Assembly (NCBI GenBank): GCA_900548225.1
Contig: URJM01000086.1
Span: forward strand, 1 to 7,216
Direction of reading: 5' to 3'
Source of the DNA: an uncultured bacterium
GTDB taxonomy: Bacteria > Verrucomicrobiota > Lentisphaeria > Oligosphaerales > Oligosphaeraceae
Length of the DNA stretch: 7,216 nt
A program made the position numbers and the translations under genes. Under the pieces are notes generated by a model that ran no database searches, was not told the DNA's origin, and saw only the letters and a list, made by a program, of their open reading frames with translations. Shown in pieces: positions 1 through 5,994 of this stretch (positions are counted from its first letter, which is position 1; the number at the start of each line of letters is the position of its first letter).

Positions 1-101
1 ACACCCACAGGCGGGTCATCGGCGAGGCCGTCCCCGGCTTCCACTGCGTGAACGTAGGAAGCGACTACGGTGTTCTCATGTACTACCTGCTGGAACTGTG
101 A
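1..101 (+). CDS. C-terminal fragment of an unidentified protein
   Basis: An open frame enters from the left edge (first full codon at base 3) and ends at TGA 99-101. It gives about 32 residues, including PGFHCVNVGSDYGVLMYYLL before the final EL. Codons are GC-ending, like those of the tail-like genes at the right of the window and unlike the spacer that follows. I do not recognise the family. A short hydrophobic, Tyr-rich end of this kind would fit the C-terminus of a phage structural protein, but that is inference from composition and from the phage genes further right. No start is visible because the gene begins outside the window. Confidence 0.55.
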   Translation, partial: THRRVIGEAVPGFHCVNVGSDYGVLMYYLLEL

Positions 102-131
102 CGGTGCGAATGAAATCCATAGGGTGTGGAG

Positions 132-161
132 GGCGGCATGACGGATTATTGTCATACCGCC
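132..161. repeat. Imperfect inverted repeat (hairpin) after the first gene
   Basis: GGCGGCATGAC (132-142) and GTCATACCGCC (151-161) pair over 10 of 11 positions, with one C-A mismatch and an 8-base loop. It lies 30 bases after the stop of the leftmost gene. No T-tract follows on either strand, so it is not a standard intrinsic terminator. It could be a transcript-end stabilising hairpin or a repeat-family copy. The rest of 102-314 shows no gene that I can support. Confidence 0.4.
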
Positions 162-314
162 ATGGCAATTCACCCGAACATGGCTGCAGGCAGTTATCTA
201 TGCGAAGTAGAATCACGACTATCGGTCGAAACTCCTTTGTTTCCATTATGATGTCGGGCTCAAAAGTCAAAAGGTCCGGTATTTGCAAAAGAAGGTTCAA
301 AAAGGTCTTAATCT

Positions 315-2444
315 ATGAAGTCCCTACTCCGCAAAATCTTCTTCTGGGATGAGCCATTGCATGGTGCGTTCTTTGGACTGACGCAGCTATTGCTGACACA
401 TTGGGTCGCCTTCAGCGTATTATGCGCGTGCCTAGTGGCACATAGCCGAATTTTCTGGTTTACGGCCGTGGCTGTGGCATTTTCTTCTCTGTTCATACTT
501 TCCTGCCTGTACTGCCTGTTTCTTGTGTTCAGGGGAGTGGTCGGCATCATCAAGCAAACACCGCGTTTCTGGAGGCGACTGCTGAAGATGCTGGCGGCGG
601 TTTTGGCGTTGACGCCTCTATGCGCTGTCTTTGCCTACAACCTGTTGCCCGAACCTCCAATGGTGGCGGTTTTGGCACTATTGACTGCATTCAGCCTGGC
701 GTTTTTCGGATCGCCCTATCTCTTCATCCCCATCGTCCATCCCGCGAAACTGCTGTCCTGCCTGTTGTCTTGGACAGGTTCTTTTCTGGTATTTTCCACC
801 CTCCTTTGCCTGGCAAATCCACTGGAGGACAGGTGGGCTAGCGTCTTTAATCAAAGCCTCTTCTGGCTTGCCAGGGACATCCCGTATGTTGTTCCGTTCT
901 GGCGGTGGTTCAGCCTGTTGAACAAAGGATGCTTCTGGTTCACGCTGGCGGGATTTCTGCTGCTTGCAATCGCCTATCTCCTGTCCTGGAGCATACTGGC
1001 GAAAATGTCTGGCTGTTCGATGCGCCGCTTCTGCAGCCGCGGCATCCGCGTCCAATGGGGCATTATGGCGGGAATCTATGTCGTGACGCTATGCCTTGCC
1101 CTCTGGAACAACGCCCAATACCGAGCTGCCGTAAAGGCTCTGGAGATGCATTACGGCCATCCGATGACGGGCGTCGAGCTCGGGCGAATCTATTATGACG
1201 GGCGAGTGCCCGATGTCGCTTACTGGGAACGGGTGGATGCCTCCTTGACGCAGTATGACCAGGAGCGAGAGAAAGCTGCGTTCGATTGCGACTATACCTT
1301 TGATATTCGTCTGGATGCCGTTCTTCCGAAGGAACTCTATGACAAGCGACGAACGGGCTTCCTGAACAGTTTGAAGGCTTCGGGATTACAGGAGCTGTTT
1401 GTCTCTCCGATGCCCCCAGGAAAGAGGGATTACTCGATGAAAATGTTCATCGGGATGTCATTGCATGAACTGTACAAATGCAGTCAGTTGGCACGCATCG
1501 AGCACCGCCGCTGTCAGTATGCCATTGATTCCGGTGATTTCAATACGGCGGCCGAATGCATCGCGCATCTCGATATCCTGTGCGATTTTCTCGGCAAGGA
1601 GTGTTTTTGTGACGCATATTATGTCTGTCGCCAGGTCGGTTTGACTCGAAACAAAATGCTCGCCAAGTTGCTTGCCTCGGGACTCCCTACGGACAAATGG
1701 CTTGAAGAGCAGATGAATCAGTTGCTCCACTTGGAGAAGAGGTTTGAACAGCAGGAGAAGATGATTCTCTACTCGGAAACAATCCTCTATCTGGATGTAT
1801 TCCAGTTTATGGTGGGGGACCATTTGACGGGACGGAAGGATGTTGATGATTTGAGTGACAAATGGAATTATTGGATCCATTCCAAATCGATTCGGTTCTT
1901 CTTTCCACAGGGCTGGTGGCTGGCCGCCAAGAGCGTGAGGGATTATGCAAGGATGATGAAAGTCGCGACCTTCGACCAGCTCCCCAAAGAGCCGAAAGGC
2001 AGTATTCTTGTGGATATGCTGGCTCTATCACTGGCCTGGATTGGTGAAACGAAACGCAGTTATCTAGCCTCCTGCCGTGTTTTGCGCGGTCTCATTGCGG
2101 TGGAGCTGCAAAAGCGACGCACTGGAGTTTATCCTGATTCCCCAGGCAACCTTCCCGTCGACCCGTTCACCAGCCAGCCTCTGAAATACCGCAAGGGAAG
2201 ATGCGATGTCACCCGCTACTACGCCAAATGGGTTCCCGACAAGACAGAGGAAGGAGCGAGAGAGGTCGAATCGCCGCCAGGTGGACATTGGACATTGGAG
2301 GAGAAGGCCGAGACCATCGATGCCGTCCAAATCTGGAGCGTAGGGGCAGACGGCATCGACAATGGCGGCCTAGACCGCGTAAAGAGGGAAGGCTCTGTCT
2401 CAACGCAAATGGACGACATTCGTTTCATCATCCCAATAGAGTAG
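315..2444 (+). CDS. Polytopic membrane protein with large soluble C-terminal domain, unknown function
   Basis: This 709-residue protein begins at ATG 315, with a weak AAGGT ribosome site about 9 bases upstream, and ends at TAG 2442-2444. The first 265 residues hold about seven hydrophobic segments (roughly 27-45, 47-75, 89-110, 116-140, 145-167, 206-227 and 247-264), so it is an inner-membrane protein. Residues about 270-709 are hydrophilic and mostly helical in appearance. Near the end are VDPFTSQPLKY (615-625) and IWSVGADGIDNGG (673-685). I know this pairing, preceded by a sequence like LQKRRTGVYPDSPGNLP, from large hypothetical protein families of Planctomycetes and Lentisphaerae, where it resembles the C-terminal region of type II pseudopilins. 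No catalytic motif is seen. It has its own spacer on both sides and no evident operon partner. Codon use is less GC-biased than in the phage-like genes. Function is unknown. Confidence 0.85.
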   Translation: MKSLLRKIFFWDEPLHGAFFGLTQLLLTHWVAFSVLCACLVAHSRIFWFTAVAVAFSSLFILSCLYCLFLVFRGVVGIIKQTPRFWRRLLKMLAAVLALTPLCAVFAYNLLPEPPMVAVLALLTAFSLAFFGSPYLFIPIVHPAKLLSCLLSWTGSFLVFSTLLCLANPLEDRWASVFNQSLFWLARDIPYVVPFWRWFSLLNKGCFWFTLAGFLLLAIAYLLSWSILAKMSGCSMRRFCSRGIRVQWGIMAGIYVVTLCLALWNNAQYRAAVKALEMHYGHPMTGVELGRIYYDGRVPDVAYWERVDASLTQYDQEREKAAFDCDYTFDIRLDAVLPKELYDKRRTGFLNSLKASGLQELFVSPMPPGKRDYSMKMFIGMSLHELYKCSQLARIEHRRCQYAIDSGDFNTAAECIAHLDILCDFLGKECFCDAYYVCRQVGLTRNKMLAKLLASGLPTDKWLEEQMNQLLHLEKRFEQQEKMILYSETILYLDVFQFMVGDHLTGRKDVDDLSDKWNYWIHSKSIRFFFPQGWWLAAKSVRDYARMMKVATFDQLPKEPKGSILVDMLALSLAWIGETKRSYLASCRVLRGLIAVELQKRRTGVYPDSPGNLPVDPFTSQPLKYRKGRCDVTRYYAKWVPDKTEEGAREVESPPGGHWTLEEKAETIDAVQIWSVGADGIDNGGLDRVKREGSVSTQMDDIRFIIPIE

Positions 2445-2446
2445 GT

Positions 2447-2473
2447 GCAACGACTTTCGAGGCAGGTCGTTGC
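2447..2473 (+). terminator. Hairpin 2 bases after the stop of the membrane protein gene
   Basis: GCAACGAC (2447-2454) and GTCGTTGC (2466-2473) form a perfect 8-bp stem. A following G-U and A-U pair can close it further, leaving a 7-base loop. It starts immediately after TAG 2442-2444. No U-tract follows (the next bases are TCCCTCCC), so it may be a weak terminator or a 3'-end protecting hairpin rather than a classic intrinsic terminator. Confidence 0.45.
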
Positions 2474-2586
2474 TCCCTCCCGAAAGACGCGTCCCCGCCA
2501 ACTCTCCGCGCAGATGTGCCATTCACGCCAATCAATACAATACGATCGTTTGTTATTGGAGCGGTTGGGTGCCGTTCTTCAATAGC

Positions 2587-2937
2587 GTGCGTTTTGCAGG
2601 CCGTTGCAGCAGGATCTGATAGCGAACGCCAGGGGTGTCCACCGCGAGGTGGAATCTGAAGGAAGCTGGACGCATATTTCCCAGTCTGACGATCATAAAT
2701 CATATCCAAGGCATCACACGCTGGACGAGCTTGCCGAACAGGTCGAAGGCCAACACTGCACGGGGCGTTGAATGTAAATGTGGCGGGTGGATGGGATGAA
2801 AGTGGTTGTGCTTGTCCGTGGAGGTCTCGTCGTCTGGATACGAGGTTGAGTTGCGAAGGTTGACAAAGCCGCATGGCGATATGCGCGTAGGCGACGAGGC
2901 CAGGAGTTTGGTTTTTGGGCATTAGAGGAAGACTCAT
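2587..2937 (+). mobile_element. Group II intron 5' fragment (RNA part only, truncated)
   Basis: This stretch has no convincing gene on either strand but carries, in order, sequences I recognise from the 5' (domain I) part of bacterial group II introns. They are a GTGCG 5' end (2587-2591), GCGAACGCCAGGGGTGTCC (2622-2640), GGTGGAATCTGAAGGAAGC (2648-2666), a TCTGACGA..A.AAATCATAT block (2685-2705), GTAAATG followed by GATGGGA-type sequence (2774 onward), and GTGGAGGTCTC (2817-2827). A weaker match to the AGGTCAGCAGAAG.CATAG block lies near 2857-2876. In a complete element a reverse transcriptase/maturase gene would follow. Here the reading after ATG 2937 stops after 14 codons, and I see no domain V. 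The element therefore appears cut off, with the ATPase promoter region directly beyond. The right edge is approximate. Recognition is from memory of the family, not from a search. Confidence 0.62.
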
Positions 2938-3010
2938 GAAAAGCGATTGGACTATTGTCTGTTTCAGATGCTGTTTCTAAAAGTTTTTGGATGATTCTCC
3001 TAAAACCTAT

Positions 3011-3038
3011 TTGAAATGCAGGATTCTTGGATTACATT
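3011..3038 (+). promoter_or_regulatory. Candidate promoter of the ATPase gene
   Basis: TTGAAA (3011-3016) and TACATT (3033-3038), separated by 16 bases, resemble sigma-70 -35 and -10 boxes (5/6 and 4/6 matches). They lie in an AT-rich stretch, and transcription would start near 3045, about 15 bases before the GAGGAG ribosome site at 3059-3064. The position relative to the ATG at 3071 is plausible. Chance boxes in AT-rich DNA cannot be excluded. Confidence 0.35.
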
Positions 3039-3070
3039 CAGAAAACGGAAAGACAACTGAGGAGAATTCC

Positions 3071-4267
3071 ATGCGAATAGAGCGAAAAGAGTACCTGGAG
3101 CGCCTGCGCGCATGGCGCGACAAGCAGGTCATCAAGGTCATCACGGGAGTCCGCCGCTGCGGGAAGTCCGTTCTGCTGGAAATGTACGCCGAATGGCTCA
3201 GGGAACAGGGCGTTCCCGAGGAGCGGATCGTCCGAGTCAATCTGGAAGACCTGGACTTCGAGCCACTCTGCCAGCCGACGGCACTGCATTCCTACGTCAA
3301 GGAGCGTCTTGCCAAGGGGAAGATGACCTATGTCTTCATCGACGAGATTCAGCTTTGCGGGGATTTTCCGCGGGTCGTGGACAGCCTCTACTTGCGCCCG
3401 GACATCGACATCTACGTCACGGGCTCCAACGCCAATCTGCTCTCCCACGAGATTGCGACCATGCTCTCAGGAAGGTATGTCGAAATCAGAGTGCTTCCGC
3501 TTTCCTTCCGCGAGTATGCGAACGCCCGCCCCGGAATCGCCGAGCCGCAAAGACTGTACAGGGAGTACACCGAGGGGAGTTCATTCCCGTATGCGATCGA
3601 ACTCTCCAATGCGGGGAACGAGCTTGACACCTATCTGGACGGACTCTACAACACCATTCTGGTGAAGGATGTCATGACCAGACGGCGCATCCAGGACCCG
3701 CTGATCCTGGACAGCGTGGCGAAGTTCGTGTTCTCGAACATCGGAAGTGAACTGTCCGTCAAGCGCATCGCCGACACCCTGACATCAAACGGACGCAAGA
3801 CCGACAGCAAGACGGTGGAGAAATACCTTGCGGCATTGCTGGAGAGTTTTGTGATCTACCGGGCGGGACGCTACGACATCAGGGGAAAGCAGCTTCTGAA
3901 GACACAGGAGAAATACTATGTGGTGGACATCGGGCTGCGCCGGCATCTTCTGGGAGGCCGCCAGGATGTCGGCCATGCTCTGGAGAATGTGGTGTATCTG
4001 GAGTTGCTGAGGCGGGGCGGAAAGGTTCATGTGGGCAAAATCGGCGGTCTGGAGGTGGATTTCGTGGTGGAAAAACCCACAGGGATGGAATACTACCAGG
4101 TCGTAGCCAGCGTCCGTGACCCGTCGACCTTGGAACGAGAGCTTGCCCCCTTCGGCAAGATACGTGACCATCATCCCAAGTTCCTTCTCACATTGGACGA
4201 AGACCCGTCCGACAATATCGACGGCATCCGCAAATTGTATGCTCCGGACTGGCTGCTGCAGGGATGA
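3071..4267 (+). CDS. AAA_14/DUF4143-type ATPase
   Basis: The 398-residue protein begins at ATG 3071, preceded by GAGGAG with a 6-base gap, and ends at TGA 4265-4267. An in-frame extension back to 2987 is open but lacks conserved sequence, so I prefer the later start. Visible motifs are Walker A GVRRCGKS (26-33), Walker B YVFIDE (87-92), the sensor-like VTGSNA (116-121), and LSGRY and LPLSFREY (132-149). These form the typical N-terminal AAA_14 ATPase. The C-terminal DUF4143 half carries YYVVDIGLR (282-290), ALENVVYLEL (303-312) and a degenerate nuclease-like E.D...Q pattern (E328, D330, Q343). Length and order match the full family, and nothing seems missing. Family members are common in gut bacteria and archaea, and their physiological role is poorly established. 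It probably has its own promoter. Its stop lies 2 bases before the ATG of the first broken phage-like gene, so it sits right at the boundary of that module. Confidence 0.93.
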   Translation: MRIERKEYLERLRAWRDKQVIKVITGVRRCGKSVLLEMYAEWLREQGVPEERIVRVNLEDLDFEPLCQPTALHSYVKERLAKGKMTYVFIDEIQLCGDFPRVVDSLYLRPDIDIYVTGSNANLLSHEIATMLSGRYVEIRVLPLSFREYANARPGIAEPQRLYREYTEGSSFPYAIELSNAGNELDTYLDGLYNTILVKDVMTRRRIQDPLILDSVAKFVFSNIGSELSVKRIADTLTSNGRKTDSKTVEKYLAALLESFVIYRAGRYDIRGKQLLKTQEKYYVVDIGLRRHLLGGRQDVGHALENVVYLELLRRGGKVHVGKIGGLEVDFVVEKPTGMEYYQVVASVRDPSTLERELAPFGKIRDHHPKFLLTLDEDPSDNIDGIRKLYAPDWLLQG

Positions 4268-4269
4268 CG

Positions 4270-4583
4270 ATGACACCAACACCCTAGCGCGTGTGGACTC
4301 GACTGCTGATTCCCAGGCAACGGAAGAGAGGCGACATATTCTCCTGGGCGTATGCGCCGGGAATGGGCGAGCTCGCGGCGGTGACGGACAACGGCACTGC
4401 CCGCCTATATGTGCGCCCTATGGGACGGCGAAAGCCACCACGCCGAACGGCTGAAGGGGGGGCGAGGAGCGGCGCATCGTCCGGGCGGAAGGCCTTGAAC
4501 TGACGCCGTTGGATGCGAAGGCGCGTATCGTCGAGACAATCGAATACGGAAGTGGCGTGAACGCGCCGGAGGAGTTCGAATGA
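4270..4583 (+). pseudogene. Small phage-like gene broken by a TAG and two +1 shifts
   Basis: Three overlapping frames join into one sensible protein of about 100 residues. From ATG 4270 the frame reads MTPTP, TAG (4285-4287), then RVWTRLLIPRQRKRGDIFSW and on to AVTDNGTARLYVR. Dropping one C of 4416-4418 continues it as LWDGESHHAERLKG. Dropping one G of the seven at 4456-4462 continues it as GEERRIVRAEGLELTPLDA and on to NAPEEFE, ending at TGA 4581-4583. Each joint matches in style and codon use, and the last frame overlaps the next start as ATGA, as expected in a phage operon. GTG 4291 could be an alternative start but has no ribosome site. The gene is either decayed or affected by base-run errors. 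I cannot name the family; a small structural or assembly protein is a guess from context. Confidence 0.6.
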
Positions 4584-4942
4584 GCTGCAACTGCCACGGG
4601 GAAAGCGGGGCTCCGGTCGGGCGCACATCTCCTCCCTACGACCAGTGCACCATGTGCGCGAAGAAGCACATAGTCAAGGCGTGGTCGCTGTTCAACGAGT
4701 TCACATACGCGGACGACAACCGCGACGCCATGACGGGGCAACTTCGCCTCGCCGCCGACCACCTGATGTACGACCACGTGGAGACGGCGAGGCTGGCGAG
4801 GGATTTGGCGATTCTCCTGGAGGAGAACCGGGACGCCGAAATCGGCGACCGCTGGGAGGCGCTGCTCACGGCGGTCAGGAAGGACTTCAACGGGGAACAC
4901 CCCGAAGCAATGGAACGGCTTGAGAGGCTGAAGGAGATATAG
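4580..4942 (+). CDS. Small Cys-rich phage-like protein, unknown function
   Basis: The 120-residue product starts at ATG 4580, overlapping the upstream stop by ATGA, which suggests translational coupling. It ends at TAG 4940-4942, followed one codon later by an in-frame TGA. The N-terminus has CNC (residues 3-5) and CTMC (about 27-30) with nearby histidines, a spacing that could bind one zinc ion. The rest (about 34-120) is charged and appears helical, for example LRLAADHLMYDHVETARLAR and the C-terminal AMERLERLKEI. Codons strongly favour G or C in the third position, like the tail-like gene at 5995. It appears to belong to the same operon as that gene, now separated from it by the antisense nuclease gene. 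The family is not recognised and zinc binding is inference. Confidence 0.8.
   Translation: MSCNCHGESGAPVGRTSPPYDQCTMCAKKHIVKAWSLFNEFTYADDNRDAMTGQLRLAADHLMYDHVETARLARDLAILLEENRDAEIGDRWEALLTAVRKDFNGEHPEAMERLERLKEI
4931..4942 (+). repeat. Left copy of 12-base near-direct repeat flanking the nuclease gene
   Basis: AAGGAGATATAG forms the last codons and stop of the Cys-rich gene. It matches 11 of 12 bases of AAGGAGATTTAG at 5981-5992. In an uninterrupted operon this sequence could double as the ribosome site of the next gene. Confidence 0.5.
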
Positions 4943-4959
4943 GCCTGATGGATGTCCTT

Positions 4960-5904
4960 TCATTCGACAGTTGTGCCGAAATCCTTTGCCAGCAGTTCCT
5001 TGAGCTGTGCTTCGAGCTTTGGAAGCGCGAACAGGCGATAGGGCGCGAACAACTTCGGATTAACCTTGTCATCCATGCAGCAAGTGATGAAACGGCTTTT
5101 ATCCCGGTTGAATATCTTCGCCCTTTCTATCCACTTCGCAAGGCACAGCACTTCTCCCGATTTCGTCTCGAACACATAGAAGCGGTCCTTGAGGTCGACA
5201 ACGATGTCGAGTTCAACGTCATGACTGTTCAGGCGTTCGGAGCCAATCTCCTTGAGGCATACATTCCACAGAACCTTGTACTTCAGGGAATGTTCCTCTG
5301 AATAGGAGTGGAGCGTCCTGTAGATGAGATAGCGGTTCACGGCCTCGGCCCAGCCACCATTCAGGAAATTCCTATGCTGCCTCGGAACGCTTGGTTTGAT
5401 GTCAAGACCAGCTTTGCCCATCTCGAAGGAAAGCCACGAATTCGCGGCCATAGTCCTGCAAAGATTCGCAAGGCTATTCTTCTCCTCGTTCCCAAGCCCG
5501 TCCAAAGAATACAGAAAAGGAGACCTCTCCTTGTAGAGGCGCTTCATAAGAGGCAATGCAATTTTGTAGCAGCTCCAGAGTTGCTTCGCAAGTTTGTATG
5601 TGACATCGGAAGGAGCGGACGTCTGGCATTCGGTGATGAGATATCCGCATCCACGGAAAAACTCCGCCGCGTTCCTCGTCTGTCTGTTGTTTGCAAAAGC
5701 GTTCTCGCTCCATGCTTTTTCCAGCCTCTGTTCCTCTTCCACAAGGGCTGTCTTCAACGGGACGATTTCGCCGTCAATAAGATTCTGGATTTTCAACTCT
5801 ATTGCGGCCAGTTGCTCACGCAGTGGCAGAAGTTCCTTTTCCAAAAGGGATTTCGCAAATTCCAGGGAATCGATTTTAGCCTGTATTTCCTGCTTTGTCG
5901 CCAT
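4960..5904 (-). CDS. Coiled-coil protein with Card1/Can2-type (DUF1887) PD-(D/E)XK nuclease domain
   Basis: From ATG 5904 (MATKQEIQAKID) the protein has 314 residues and ends at TGA 4960-4962. An upstream in-frame ATG at 5967 would add 21 residues of a different character, and neither start has a strong ribosome site. Residues about 3-66 are heptad-like and charged, so probably a coiled coil. About 75-175 is helical with no known motif. From 180 on, GGWAE (183-187), VELDIVV (230-236) and YVFETKSG (243-250) give the acidic-helix, D233 and E246-x-K248 pattern of a PD-(D/E)XK nuclease. GGW.E...ELD...E.K.G is the arrangement I know from the C-terminal nuclease of Card1/Can2 proteins. There the N-terminus is a CARF sensor; here a coiled coil takes its place. 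All predicted active-site residues are present. The gene is antisense to, and inside, a phage-like operon, and is visibly more AT-rich than its flanks. A nucleic-acid-cutting defence role is inferred. Confidence 0.8.
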   Translation of the reverse strand: MATKQEIQAKIDSLEFAKSLLEKELLPLREQLAAIELKIQNLIDGEIVPLKTALVEEEQRLEKAWSENAFANNRQTRNAAEFFRGCGYLITECQTSAPSDVTYKLAKQLWSCYKIALPLMKRLYKERSPFLYSLDGLGNEEKNSLANLCRTMAANSWLSFEMGKAGLDIKPSVPRQHRNFLNGGWAEAVNRYLIYRTLHSYSEEHSLKYKVLWNVCLKEIGSERLNSHDVELDIVVDLKDRFYVFETKSGEVLCLAKWIERAKIFNRDKSRFITCCMDDKVNPKLFAPYRLFALPKLEAQLKELLAKDFGTTVE

Positions 5905-5994
5905 TGTGTCAGTATTTCTCCATGAACATGTTTTCGGGATTTGAATACTATAACTTTTTTCAAGCATCTACCACCGGATAAAGGAGATTTAGTC
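5905..5994. promoter_or_regulatory. AT-rich divergent spacer between nuclease and tail-like gene
   Basis: The spacer includes TATAAC (5949-5954) on the plus strand, a 5/6 match to a -10 box but without a good -35 at the right distance. TTGAA (5941-5945) and TTCAA (5959-5963) form a small inverted repeat. No minus-strand -35/-10 pair with proper spacing was found. A promoter for one or both divergent genes is expected here but not clearly identified. Confidence 0.25.
5981..5992 (+). repeat. Right copy of 12-base near-direct repeat; ribosome site of tail-like gene
   Basis: AAGGAGATTTAG supplies a strong AAGGAG Shine-Dalgarno 8 bases before ATG 5995. It repeats, with one mismatch, the sequence at 4931-4942 on the other side of the antisense nuclease gene. 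Confidence 0.5.

Noticed and set aside
2284..2297. Tandem 7-base duplication GACATTG
   Set aside because: It lies within the membrane protein gene. The frame remains consistent on both sides and leads into the conserved C-terminal motif, so there is no sign of a harmful duplication.
2870..2885. CGCAT / ATGCG hairpin as an intron domain V
   Set aside because: The stem is only 5 bp and lacks the AGC...GTTC features of domain V.
2428..2937. 169-codon open frame on the minus strand
   Set aside because: It overlaps the end of the membrane protein gene and runs antisense through the group II intron-like blocks. Its FLQIPPRGG-type sequence is the antisense of the conserved intron motif, so it is not a convincing protein.
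2987..3070. N-terminal extension of the ATPase from a TTG start
   Set aside because: It has no ribosome site and no family-like sequence, and it would contain the candidate promoter. ATG 3071 has GAGGAG at good spacing.
5308..5925. 205-codon open frame on the plus strand
   Set aside because: It is antisense to the nuclease gene, whose motifs are clearly on the minus strand, and it has no recognisable motifs.
5947..5963. TTGAAA and TATAGT on the minus strand as a promoter for the nuclease
   Set aside because: The two boxes are only 5 bases apart, far short of the 16-18 needed.
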